Source: Verrucomicrobiota bacterium (GTDB lineage: Bacteria; Verrucomicrobiota; Verrucomicrobiia; Chthoniobacterales; UBA10450). From it: a stretch of 13,875 nt of DNA. Shown in pieces: positions 7,687 through 13,875 of the stretch (position 1 is its first letter; each line of letters opens with the position of its first letter). Below the pieces are notes generated by a model. That model did not search any database. It saw only the letters and a program-made list of their open reading frames with translations, and had not been told where the DNA came from. Location of the stretch: contig QHOM01000011.1 of NCBI GenBank assembly GCA_003218785.1, forward strand, positions 1-13,875, given 5' to 3'. The translations under genes were made by a program, and so were the position numbers.

Positions 7687-8899
7687 TTGCAGTTACGGTG
7701 TTTTGTCCGCAAATGGCGCCGGTGAAAAAATGCGGATAGACCTCGCGAATGCGATCGATGTCCGGTGCCGCTTCGGCGCCCCGAAAGCCTGCGCGCGAAA
7801 ATGCGCGGCGCCAGTGCTCTGCAGTTAGAAAGCCTGGATTCGGGCGAATTTCTGGATCTGTCCGGACGCTAGTAAAACTGTCCAAAATCTGGAACATTAG
7901 CTCCGGATAGATCGGTTGATTGACGAAGGGCCGCAGGCATTCGCCGATTACGAGCCAGCCATCGGTTGCCAGAGCCGAGCGCGCCTCCGTCAAGCTAAAC
8001 AAAAGATCCTTGGAGATGTGCATTACATTAACGGCATATACGAGATCGAACTCGCCCGGGGCGATGCCTTGAGTGTTCCACGGCAAATCGAGATCAAGCG
8101 CGGCCCATTGCAGCGCCAATTTGGGATACTGTCCTGCCAGTTTGCGTTGGCCGCATCGCCGGAAGTACGCGTTCGGCTCTGTAATGAGATAGCGTTCCAT
8201 TCGTGGCAAAAGCCCGCGTTCGGCAAGCAAATGCAGCAATATTTCGCTGGCGCTGCCGGGGCCGGCGCCAACTTCCAAAATCCGGATCGTACGCCGGGTG
8301 GAAAGGCGATCAGCGGCTAGTACCGCGCCCACCCAATTGTTCACCGCGTAAGTTAAATTATCGTTGTGAAAATAATTCAGCCACAGCGGTATTCCTCCCG
8401 GTCCCAGCAGATTGTGATCGCCGCTTTGCTCGCCACTGGCAACGGCCGGATAGAGGCTTGCAGCGTGATCTAATAAATCGAGGGTCGCCGCGTTGGCTGG
8501 ATCAATATTCAGACCTACTGCGTGCAAGCGTTTGAGATCGGGTTGCCACGGCGCGTGTCGCAGATGATACGAGCGGATCTTCCCGTCGGTCCGTGCCTCC
8601 GTGCAACCGGTCTCGACCAGACGTTCCAAAATCCAACATAAGGCGAATTTGAAACGCGGCTGAAAAGAAAGCAGGTGGCAAAGCTCATCGGCTGATCGCC
8701 ACTCGCCGAGTTGATCAACCAGATTCAACCGGCGCGATAGATCAACAGCCAGTTCGATGCTGTAACGCTCCATCAGTTCGATGCTTTGATATAACCGTTC
8801 ACTGAATACGGCCGGTGGATATTCCTCGAGCCACTGCGCCAGGCGCGGATCGCTCGGCCGGCTTTCAAACGTATGCGCGTCAGATAATGGCGCGTTCAC
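7661..8899 (-). CDS. Class I SAM-dependent methyltransferase
   Basis: With the GTG start at 8899 the protein has 412 residues. A helical N-terminal region of about 190 residues resembles the dimerisation or winged-helix part of natural-product methyltransferases. It is followed by a Rossmann-type domain with motif I EVGAGPGS (209-216), an acidic residue ending the next strand (TEPN), and FDLVYAVNVMHIS as motif IV. The tail DGWLVIGECLRP ... HWRRAFSRAGF is typical of PKS-type (Methyltransf_12) enzymes. The substrate is unknown; from context a C- or O-methylation of a polyketide-like chain is plausible. The start is uncertain: TTG 8941 would overlap the dehydratase gene by 38 bases, while GTG 8899 begins 4 bases after its stop. 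The 3' end overlaps the acyltransferase fusion gene by 26 bases, so the three genes are tightly linked. Confidence 0.85.
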   Translation of the reverse strand: MNAPLSDAHTFESRPSDPRLAQWLEEYPPAVFSERLYQSIELMERYSIELAVDLSRRLNLVDQLGEWRSADELCHLLSFQPRFKFALCWILERLVETGCTEARTDGKIRSYHLRHAPWQPDLKRLHAVGLNIDPANAATLDLLDHAASLYPAVASGEQSGDHNLLGPGGIPLWLNYFHNDNLTYAVNNWVGAVLAADRLSTRRTIRILEVGAGPGSASEILLHLLAERGLLPRMERYLITEPNAYFRRCGQRKLAGQYPKLALQWAALDLDLPWNTQGIAPGEFDLVYAVNVMHISKDLLFSLTEARSALATDGWLVIGECLRPFVNQPIYPELMFQILDSFTSVRTDPEIRPNPGFLTAEHWRRAFSRAGFRGAEAAPDIDRIREVYPHFFTGAICGQNTVTANDPESSRD

Positions 8900-8903
8900 C
8901 AAG

Positions 8904-9215
8904 TCACTTTGTCCCGGAACAGACTTCAAGTCGACCTTCAACTATTACGCGGTCTTCCATACGACAGCAAAAATTAACGTCGCCCCCGCCCTCTTTACTA
9001 ACCGAAAAACAGATGCTAAACGGCTGCTCAGGCTTCAATGGAGCTAGAAACTTGACCGCGCGTATGGCGGTAAGGCGAGAATCTTCGCGCCACTCGGTCA
9101 AAGCTGCGACGATTTCGTCCAGGATCACTACACCCGGCACAACAGGCGCGCCGGGGAAATGCCCGAGCAAGCTGGGGTGATCAGCGTCGATCGTACGGTG
9201 AACTTCAAAGTTCAT
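8904..9215 (-). CDS. Small FabZ/ApeI-like hotdog dehydratase
   Basis: This 103-residue protein is a single hotdog domain. The signature GHFPGAPVVPGVVILDE (18-34) includes the catalytic-type H19 and the conserved PxxPG turn of 3-hydroxyacyl-ACP dehydratases. AIRAVKFLAPLKPEQPF matches the second half of the fold. It is shorter than FabZ (about 140-150 residues) but close to ApeI-like dehydratases of aryl-polyene loci. It should remove water from a 3-hydroxyacyl-ACP to give the trans-2-enoyl product. D33 sits in the helix where FabZ carries its Glu. A second, different hotdog domain is encoded two genes downstream. In characterised aryl-polyene systems ApeI and ApeP work as a pair, so a similar partnership is inferred here. 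ATG 9215 has no clear ribosome binding site; a short in-frame ORF lies just upstream. Confidence 0.87.
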   Translation of the reverse strand: MNFEVHRTIDADHPSLLGHFPGAPVVPGVVILDEIVAALTEWREDSRLTAIRAVKFLAPLKPEQPFSICFSVSKEGGGDVNFCCRMEDRVIVEGRLEVCSGTK

Positions 9216-9230
9216 CTGATGACTTTTCGC

Positions 9231-9296
9231 TCATCCCGCCAGATCCAGCAACTCGGCGAGCCAGCCGCCTAACGACTGCCGCACGAGTAGGTGCAT
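9231..9296 (-). other. Possible 21-codon small ORF upstream of the dehydratase
   Basis: ATG 9296 is preceded at 8 bases by AAGGAA (9310-9305), one of the better ribosome binding sites in the window. It encodes a 21-residue amphipathic peptide ending at TGA 9233, 15 bases before the dehydratase ATG and in the same frame. It could be a leader peptide, a translation-initiation relay, or a decayed N-terminal extension. I recognise no homology. Confidence 0.25.
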
Positions 9297-9377
9297 CGTT
9301 CAGGTTCCTTGTGTGACCTTGGGGTGATGTAAGGCGGTCTGCAGCTGCTGGGAAAATCGGCGCAGCAATCCGCGGTG

Positions 9378-10706
9378 CTACTTTAAAACGAGCGTTTTCG
9401 CGCGGTGGCTTGGTCTGCCAACCGCCTGCGCAGATAAATCGAAGCGTTCGCAATAGGCCGCAAATGCTTCTGCTCCCTCGGCTGGGTCGAGGCAAAACTG
9501 CGAGAGATCGTAGCGATGCAACCCAGATTGTTCGTGCGCCTGGCTCGCAACTACGAGGCGCATTCGTTGCTCTGCTTTCTGCGAGAGCAACCAGCCAAAA
9601 TGCTCATAAATGCGCCGGACGGCAGCGATCGGGTCGCGACGGATCTCAATATAGTTCAGGTCGCAAATGCGGTTGGCTGCCAATCGATCGCGCTCTTGCA
9701 AAAATCTATCCAACGTTTCCGACCAGTAACCGATCGCCTCTTGGCAAACTATGAGTGGATCGACCGCATCGCTAAACACGCGGCGAAGGATCGTTATGAG
9801 ACTCGATACCGAAGCCATCGCATCGAGAGGTGCCCGGTGGGTTTGGACGAAGAGCGCATCGGGATAAACGGAAAGGAGCGCTGGCAAGGCAAACATGTGC
9901 GTAGGCGCCTTCAGTACCCAACGGCGCGCGCTCTGTCGGAATTGCAGATGCTGAAGGAAACAGCGGTGATACTCGTATGCCGGCAGCAAATCCTGAAGAA
10001 AGAACCAGGCTCGATACGATGGGACATAATACATCGTATCAAACTGATCGCTCAGAAATGTGGGCGTCATCAGGCCGACACATTCTTGCGGGAGTTCCGC
10101 ACCCACGGCGTGCACGTGGCGGAATGTGGGTGCCAGCCAATTAAGGCAGTTACAACTTTGCGTTGCGCGCTGAATTCGCCGTTTCTCATTCTCGCGAGTA
10201 GGCGGAGATGGCGTCATGACTTCCCAAGTGAGGGGAGCTCGATGTTCCGGATCCGCTGCGAGCAACGTATGCAAAAGCGTAGTACCGCTGCGGGGCAGGC
10301 CGACGATAAACAGCGGTTCGCGAATTTCCTGCCGTGCAATGCCCGGATAGAGCTGCCGGTCGCGATGCATGAACAAACGGGAACACAATGTGCGCATAAG
10401 ATCGGTCCGAAGAGCGATCTTCCCTATCAGGTTAAGGCGAGACTCGCGGTGGCAGGAATCGAGCAATCGCGAGAGACCCTCGAAAAAATCTCCTCCACCA
10501 AAATTATCGAGACCGCAACGGCGCTTCGATGTTTCGATCAAATCCACTGCACGAAGCGGCGCGCGCGGAATTCGGGTTTTCTCCAGCAATGCGCCGCAGC
10601 CATTGAGAAGCCGCACCGGCAGGACTGGGCGAGTCTGGTCGAGAGTCGTGGCGAAAGAATTCATTTGAGGAAAAATGTTTAGCTGACGTTCTGCCAGATT
10701 TGGCAT
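9378..10706 (-). CDS. PAPS-dependent sulfotransferase family protein
   Basis: This 442-residue protein belongs to the Sulfotransfer_3-like group. GLPRSGTT (136-143) is the 5'-phosphosulfate-binding loop, and QTHRAPLDAMASVSSL (around H290-R291) is the 3'-phosphate-binding region of the PAPS site. WVLKAPTHMFALPAL between them is also typical (lysine plus KxP). It should move sulfate from PAPS to a hydroxyl or amine acceptor. The N-terminal 120 residues are a helical extension without a motif I know. It is the first gene of a minus-strand operon, followed after 162 bases by a hotdog dehydratase, a methyltransferase and an acyltransferase-dehydratase fusion. A sulfated lipid or polyene product is therefore possible. 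ATG 10706 is the longest start; ATG 10664 (residue 15) is an alternative that would free the palindrome at 10692-10705 as a promoter element. The long antisense frame is a shadow. Confidence 0.87.
   Translation of the reverse strand: MPNLAERQLNIFPQMNSFATTLDQTRPVLPVRLLNGCGALLEKTRIPRAPLRAVDLIETSKRRCGLDNFGGGDFFEGLSRLLDSCHRESRLNLIGKIALRTDLMRTLCSRLFMHRDRQLYPGIARQEIREPLFIVGLPRSGTTLLHTLLAADPEHRAPLTWEVMTPSPPTRENEKRRIQRATQSCNCLNWLAPTFRHVHAVGAELPQECVGLMTPTFLSDQFDTMYYVPSYRAWFFLQDLLPAYEYHRCFLQHLQFRQSARRWVLKAPTHMFALPALLSVYPDALFVQTHRAPLDAMASVSSLITILRRVFSDAVDPLIVCQEAIGYWSETLDRFLQERDRLAANRICDLNYIEIRRDPIAAVRRIYEHFGWLLSQKAEQRMRLVVASQAHEQSGLHRYDLSQFCLDPAEGAEAFAAYCERFDLSAQAVGRPSHRAKTLVLK
10692..10705. promoter_or_regulatory. 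TGCCA/TGGCA palindrome in the divergent sulfotransferase-msrA region
   Basis: TGCCA (10692-10696) and TGGCA (10701-10705) form a 5-bp dyad with a 4-base spacer. It is the right size for a dimeric regulator's operator and lies between two divergent genes. It overlaps the sulfotransferase ATG at 10706, so it could act as an operator only if that gene starts at 10664. A dyad this short may be chance. Confidence 0.2.
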
Positions 10707-10822
10707 CAGCTGGCTACTAGGACTTTAGGTCAATACCAAAGTCACCACCAGCAACTGTCAAGTAATGGAACTGCAACGTGAGGACGGTTGCACCCTGCGC
10801 ACAATCGTTCCATCATGTCGCA

Positions 10823-11299
10823 ATGAAAACGGACAAAGCTACCTTTGGTGCAGGTTGTTTTTGGGGCGTGGAAGAAACTTTTCGAAATTTGAAAGGTGTG
10901 ATCTCGACGGGCGTCGGCTACGCGGGCGGAACGAAAGACAGCCCGAGCTACGAAGATGTGTGCACGGACAAAACCGGCCATGCCGAAGTCGTGGAAGTAG
11001 AGTTCGATCCATCGCAGATCGCCTACGACGACCTGCTCGATGTTTTCTGGTCGAACCACAATCCGACGACCTTGAACCGGCAGGGTCCTGATGTTGGAGC
11101 GCAATATCGCTCGGTGATTTTTTATCATTCGTCCGAGCAAAAGTCAGCGGCGGAAGCGTCCAGGAAAAAGATTGATATGAGCGGCCGTTTTCGTCGACCG
11201 GTGGTAACGCAAATCGAACCGACGCCGACGTTCTGGCGGGCGGAAGAATATCATCAGCGCTATCTACAAAAGCGCGGCCAGTCACACTGCACGATTTGA
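10823..11299 (+). CDS. msrA: Peptide-methionine (S)-S-oxide reductase
   Basis: This 158-residue enzyme reduces methionine-S-sulfoxide in proteins and free methionine, repairing oxidative damage. The active site GCFWG (11-15) contains the nucleophile C12. Further hallmarks are VGYAGG, TGHAEVVEVEFDP and AQYRSVIFYH. C156 in the terminal CTI tail is a candidate resolving cysteine, and a further Cys sits in YEDVCTDKTGH. Length is typical for a stand-alone MsrA without an MsrB domain. The frame is open back to GTG 10778, but ATG 10823, five residues before the FGAGCFWG block, is the usual position. No strong ribosome binding site is seen for either. It diverges from the sulfotransferase gene and is followed by a paired-hairpin repeat, so it is probably monocistronic. 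Confidence 0.95.
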   Translation: MKTDKATFGAGCFWGVEETFRNLKGVISTGVGYAGGTKDSPSYEDVCTDKTGHAEVVEVEFDPSQIAYDDLLDVFWSNHNPTTLNRQGPDVGAQYRSVIFYHSSEQKSAAEASRKKIDMSGRFRRPVVTQIEPTPTFWRAEEYHQRYLQKRGQSHCTI

Positions 11300-11331
11300 T
11301 GCTCGCCCTTTCCGCAGTCTGCATGATTCCG

Positions 11332-11425
11332 CCTCTTCCCCATTTGCGGGGAGAGGATTGAGGTGAGGCGTGCGCACGGTGCAATGCTGAACCCTCACCT
11401 ACCGTCTCCCTTCGAAACGGAGAGG
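11332..11425. repeat. Paired-hairpin CCTCTCCC repeat, copy 1
   Basis: The first hairpin is CCTCTTCCCC/GGGGAGAGG (11332-11341 and 11348-11356, one bulged T). The second is TCTCC/GGAGA (11405-11409 and 11419-11423). Between them GGTGAGG (from about 11361) can pair with CCTCACC (from about 11393), so the element can fold into a branched structure. Copy 2 at 12877-12985 has the same order in the opposite orientation. Its position 32 bases after msrA means it may also end transcription. Confidence 0.65.
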
Positions 11426-11482
11426 CGAATCAATCGGCCGACTAAGCCCCCGGCTAGCGTAAATAAGTAGCGTATTTCACCC

Positions 11483-12178
11483 ATGAAAGCGGAGCCTCAA
11501 GTTATTCGAACGAAGAATTTCGCCGACGACGCTGCGGACTTCATTCTTGACCAGGCGCACAAGGCTCTTGGCGAACGCAACGAGTTCCGGATTGCGCTCT
11601 CGGGCGGGAATACTCCGGTCCCGGTTTACACCCGGCTTGCCGCGATTGCGCACGATCTGCCGTGGGAGTTGACTCGAATCACGTTCGGAGACGAGCGTTG
11701 CGTACCGCCGGATGATCGAGAGAGCAACTTCAGGATGGCGCGTGAAACTCTTTTGGCGCCCGCCGCGGTTCCTGAAAAATCGATTATGCGTATGCGCGGT
11801 GAAATCGATCCGCAAATCGCGGCGCAGGAATACCAGGACAATCTCGATCTTTTGGCGACACAGTGCGGTGAACCGACTTACCAGCACGACCTGATTCTGC
11901 TGGGCCTGGGCGACGATGGTCACACCGCGTCGCTTTTTCCTGGAACTGTTGCATTAGAGGAAACAATACGGTGCGTAGTCGCAAATTTCGTTCCCAAGTT
12001 GAACGCCTGGCGATTGACATTCACATTTCCGCTCATCAATCGGGCACGGCACATATGTTTCCTGGTGGGCGCGACGAAAAACGCAGGGTTGATCCAGCGC
12101 GTGCTGAAAGGTGATCCACAATTTCCAGCTTCGCGAGTGAACCCAAGTACTGGAAATGTGACATGGATGATCGGCTAG
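11483..12178 (+). CDS. pgl: 6-phosphogluconolactonase
   Basis: This 231-residue protein hydrolyses 6-phospho-D-glucono-1,5-lactone to 6-phosphogluconate, the second step of the oxidative pentose phosphate pathway. It shows the phosphate-binding SGGNTP (40-45), FGDERCVPPDDRESNF (from 68, GDER at 69-72), and LGLGDDGHTASLFPG with catalytic-type H147 (GHTASLFPG is the family signature). The C-terminal VNPSTGNVTWMIG is close to the PA-x-x-L-x-G-x-x-x-W-x-x-D segment of the family but lacks the final Asp. The length fits the DevB/SOL type. No zwf or gnd gene is adjacent, so it stands alone here. ATG 11483 has no Shine-Dalgarno sequence, but it begins two turns before the first conserved strand and no other start fits better. 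Confidence 0.94.
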   Translation: MKAEPQVIRTKNFADDAADFILDQAHKALGERNEFRIALSGGNTPVPVYTRLAAIAHDLPWELTRITFGDERCVPPDDRESNFRMARETLLAPAAVPEKSIMRMRGEIDPQIAAQEYQDNLDLLATQCGEPTYQHDLILLGLGDDGHTASLFPGTVALEETIRCVVANFVPKLNAWRLTFTFPLINRARHICFLVGATKNAGLIQRVLKGDPQFPASRVNPSTGNVTWMIG

Positions 12179-12188
12179 CACGCGCGTC

Positions 12189-12289
12189 TCGCGTCCTGGT
12201 TTCGTCTTCGCGCTGAAACAGTCTTTACAACGCTCATCATCTTCTAGGCAACGCGGAGCACAGGAAAAGTCGTGGTCGCCAGGACGCGA
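12189..12289. repeat. 11-bp inverted repeat pair between convergent genes
   Basis: TCGCGTCCTGG (12189-12199) recurs as its exact reverse complement CCAGGACGCGA at 12279-12289, 79 bases apart. It lies in the gap between the convergent pgl and zinc-ribbon genes. The intervening DNA shows no open frame I trust. It could be the ends of a small decayed element or the base of a structured RNA, or a chance match in GC-rich DNA. Confidence 0.3.
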
Positions 12290-12328
12290 TCACGCGGGGC
12301 GCGCGCTGCCCGACGCGCTTCAACGCTC

Positions 12329-12754
12329 TCAGTACTCTTCGCCCTCATCTTCTCTCGGCGCCACGACGCGATCATCAACTGCGTAGGCATGAAGCATGAC
12401 CGCGATGAGGTAAAAGAAAAAGAGACCGATCCCGAATCCCGCGGACGCGATGGCGGCCAGAAACACGAAAATTCCTACGGGAATGGCGCCAGCCATCCAC
12501 AAAAAGCCTGCCAGCTTGTGTCCCTTGTAAATGTGTCCCAACCCGGGAATCACACTTAGGATAACCGCTACCGCGTCGCTCGCTTTGCCTTCCGCAGTTT
12601 CAGTCGTGCCACTACGCGTCCAATCACAGCGGTCGCAGCTTTCGGCATCTTTCGGCAAGGGGTGTCCGCAATATGGACACGGCATTTTATCTCCGGCGCT
12701 CGCTTCAGGGCGAGTGGCAGGTGCATCCGTGTACTCCACGCTCATTTCAATCAT
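12329..12754 (-). CDS. Small zinc-ribbon membrane protein of unknown function
   Basis: This 141-residue protein begins with a zinc ribbon, CPYCGHPLPKDAESCDRC, with cysteines at 26, 29, 40 and 43. A hydrophobic C-terminal half follows, with two or three membrane segments (about 60-75, 80-100 and 105-125), then a charged acidic tail. SVIPGLGHIYKGHKLAGFLW resembles the small-membrane-protein TM2 motif (P-G-x-G-x-x-Y-x-G). Such zinc-ribbon plus TM2-like proteins are common and uncharacterised. The ribbon probably sits in the cytoplasm and may bind a protein or nucleic acid partner. The start is ATG 12754 or ATG 12745; neither has a Shine-Dalgarno sequence. It converges on pgl and has no operon partner in the window. 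Confidence 0.78.
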   Translation of the reverse strand: MIEMSVEYTDAPATRPEASAGDKMPCPYCGHPLPKDAESCDRCDWTRSGTTETAEGKASDAVAVILSVIPGLGHIYKGHKLAGFLWMAGAIPVGIFVFLAAIASAGFGIGLFFFYLIAVMLHAYAVDDRVVAPREDEGEEY

Positions 12755-12876
12755 TGAAGGTCACAAGGCGCGCGGAATTCGTCAAGCAAACTTGTTTATG
12801 ACACGCCTTCGGGAGAGCGTTGATTGATCGTCAGTTAGGTGATGAGACGGAGGATACGCCGTTGCATGCATGGTCG

Positions 12877-12985
12877 CCTCTCCCTTCGGAAGGGAGAGGG
12901 GGAGGGTGAGGGTTCGTTTAAGCCGCTGGCGACGGTTGGGCTGGAACCCCTCACCTCAATCCTCTCCCCTCAGCAAGGGGAGAGG
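12877..12985. repeat. Paired-hairpin CCTCTCCC repeat, copy 2
   Basis: The first hairpin is a perfect 10-bp stem CCTCTCCCTT/AAGGGAGAGG (12877-12886 and 12890-12899, 3-base loop). The second is a perfect 10-bp stem CCTCTCCCCT/AGGGGAGAGG (12961-12970 and 12976-12985, 5-base loop). GGGTGAGGG near 12904 can pair with CCCCTCACC near 12947. It matches copy 1 in inverted orientation, including the ATTGAGGTGAGG segment beside the stronger hairpin. Confidence 0.7.
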
Positions 12986-13097
12986 CGAAACACACCGTGG
13001 AGCGTGCCACGGACTCGCGAACGGTTTCGCAGTGAATTGCTTCCGTTTCAGGGGCATGCACACGGAAAAGATCACTTCGGTGTTCCTGTGAAAAGCT

Positions 13098-13102
13098 GGA
13101 GG
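13098..13102 (+). promoter_or_regulatory. Isolated GGAGG, candidate ribosome binding site of the lactamase-fold gene
   Basis: A strong GGAGG stands 4 bases before an in-frame ATT (13107). The nearest conventional start in that frame is TTG 13149, too far away to use it. It may be coincidental, or indicate a rare ATT start or a start-codon sequence error. The in-frame sequence between is open. Confidence 0.2.
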
Positions 13103-13148
13103 TTTCATTGCAGTAAGCAAAAGCTGGGTTTACCTCGACAACGAACAC

Positions 13149-13875
13149 TTGAAACGCGCGCTTCTTCTTTTCCTAGGATTCTCTGCGCAAGCCTTTGGCG
13201 CGGGACTGAGTCCTTATGCGCACCTGGTTGTCAGTGATTCTGCCGCAAGTTCGCGCGACGGGGTGCGCGTGACTTATCTCGGCACAAACGGCTATCAATT
13301 CGAATTCAAGGGCCACGCCCTGCTTGTCGATCCTTATTTCTCGCGGGTGAACCTTTTGAACGTCACGCTCGGGTCGCGCATTCAACCGGACATCTCTCGC
13401 GTTGCTGAAGGAATGCGACATCTGGCGCCGAAGCCGGACGCGATCCTGGTCACGCACGGGCATTTTGACCATTTGATCGATGTTCCAATTCTAATGTCGA
13501 AAACGCAGGCCCGTCTCATTGCTTCGGCTTCGGCTGTTGATCTTGCGAAACGTGCGGGCGCTTCATTCGGCGAGGCCGTGACAGCAGGAGACGTGCGGCG
13601 GATTGGGCCATGGAAAATCCGCGTGTTGCCAGCTACGCACGATCGGCTTTTTGGCAAAGTGCCGTTTGATCAACATGAAATGCGCGGCCTTGGCCCGCCA
13701 CAACGTGCCGCCGATTGGATTTGCGGTGAACCGCTTGCTTTTCTCATCGAAGTCGGTGAACAGCGTATTTATATCGATTCTGGTGGAACACCTGCGCAGT
13801 TGCCGCCCCATGAGCGGGTCGATCTTGCAATTCTGGGCGTGGCATTGCCAGATTCACGTGCACGACTGCCTGGCG
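13149..13875 (+). CDS. Exported metallo-beta-lactamase-fold hydrolase (UlaG-like), 3'-truncated by window edge
   Basis: At least 242 residues are encoded, with the C-terminus outside the window. The N-terminus has KR, then ALLLFLGF and AQAFGAG, which reads as a secretion signal with cleavage near residue 18-22. The metal-binding core is THGHFDH (H103, H105, D107, H108), followed by PATHD (H164) and IYIDSGGT (D210). VTYLGTNGYQFEFKG and LLVDPYFS resemble the opening strands of UlaG-type metal-dependent hydrolases. It probably hydrolyses a lactone or phosphoester outside the cytoplasm; the substrate is unknown. No ATG precedes the signal peptide in frame. TTG 13149 gives a well-shaped signal peptide, while a GGAGG upstream points to an earlier non-standard start at 13107. 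The frame is closed by TGA at 13089. Confidence 0.8.
   Translation, partial: MKRALLLFLGFSAQAFGAGLSPYAHLVVSDSAASSRDGVRVTYLGTNGYQFEFKGHALLVDPYFSRVNLLNVTLGSRIQPDISRVAEGMRHLAPKPDAILVTHGHFDHLIDVPILMSKTQARLIASASAVDLAKRAGASFGEAVTAGDVRRIGPWKIRVLPATHDRLFGKVPFDQHEMRGLGPPQRAADWICGEPLAFLIEVGEQRIYIDSGGTPAQLPPHERVDLAILGVALPDSRARLPG

Larger units (their letters stand above)
12755..13148. other. Gene-free intergenic region with one repeat element
   Basis: This 394-base stretch between the zinc-ribbon gene and the lactamase-fold gene holds the paired-hairpin repeat at 12877-12985 and no coding frame with recognisable similarity. Short open frames here translate the repeat itself. The promoters of both flanking genes must lie in it, but I could not pick convincing -35/-10 boxes. 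Confidence 0.6.

Noticed and set aside
9205..9495. 96-codon minus-strand frame between sulfotransferase and dehydratase
   Set aside because: It overlaps the sulfotransferase 3' end in another frame, runs into the dehydratase start and shows no domain. I also looked for an ACP (DSL motif) in this gap and found none.
9516..10682. 388-codon open frame on the plus strand
   Set aside because: It lies fully antisense to the sulfotransferase, whose GLPRSGTT and THR motifs are clear. The translation shows no recognisable domain.
12272..12559. 95-codon plus-strand frame
   Set aside because: It is antisense to the zinc-ribbon membrane protein gene and has low-complexity charged composition.
11332..12985. 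CRISPR array or IS element bounded by the CCTCTCCC hairpins
   Set aside because: There are only two units about 1.5 kb apart with ordinary genes (pgl and a membrane protein) between them, no spacers of regular size, and no transposase.
12839..13237. 132-codon plus-strand frame across the intergenic repeat
   Set aside because: Its first third is translated hairpin repeat, and its end overlaps the signal peptide region of the lactamase-fold gene in another frame.

Overview
The window is about 13.9 kb of moderately GC-rich bacterial chromosome with eleven intact protein-coding genes and one gene cut off at each end. I saw no tRNA, rRNA, CRISPR array, transposase or phage gene. Several traits suggest a soil- or freshwater-type Verrucomicrobiota (Chthoniobacterales/Spartobacteria-like): a PHP-glycosyltransferase fusion, GC-rich palindromic repeats scattered between genes, and mostly weak or absent Shine-Dalgarno signals. 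This placement is recognition-based inference, not proven by a marker gene.

Layout. Positions 1-3495 are on the minus strand: an EVE-domain protein, a DUF2334-type polysaccharide deacetylase, and directly behind it (2-base gap) a large PHP plus GT4 glycosyltransferase fusion that runs off the left edge. The last two look like a surface-carbohydrate or glycolipid pair. Positions 3657-6177 are on the plus strand: thymidylate kinase (tmk), the DNA polymerase III delta' subunit (holB) one base later, and a 3-oxoacyl-ACP reductase (fabG).

Positions 6295-10706 hold a minus-strand operon and are the most unusual part. Reading in transcription order it encodes a sulfotransferase, a small FabZ/ApeI-like hotdog dehydratase, a SAM methyltransferase, and a fusion of a lysophospholipid-acyltransferase-like domain with an ApeP-like hotdog dehydratase. 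Two distinct dehydratases, a methyltransferase and an HtrB-like acyltransferase are hallmark parts of aryl-polyene or related lipid-anchored polyketide loci. A sulfotransferase is an uncommon partner, and no ketosynthase, acyl carrier protein or starter-unit ligase lies in the window. The convergent fabG could supply the reductase step or be housekeeping.

Positions 10823-13875 carry housekeeping and accessory genes: msrA and pgl on plus, a small zinc-ribbon membrane protein on minus, and an exported metallo-beta-lactamase-fold hydrolase on plus that runs off the right edge. Two kinds of palindromic repeat sit between genes: a GCAGGCG/AGCC type (3511-3612 and 6191-6241) and a paired-hairpin CCTCTCCC type (11332-11425 and 12877-12985). 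Each kind occurs once in each orientation.
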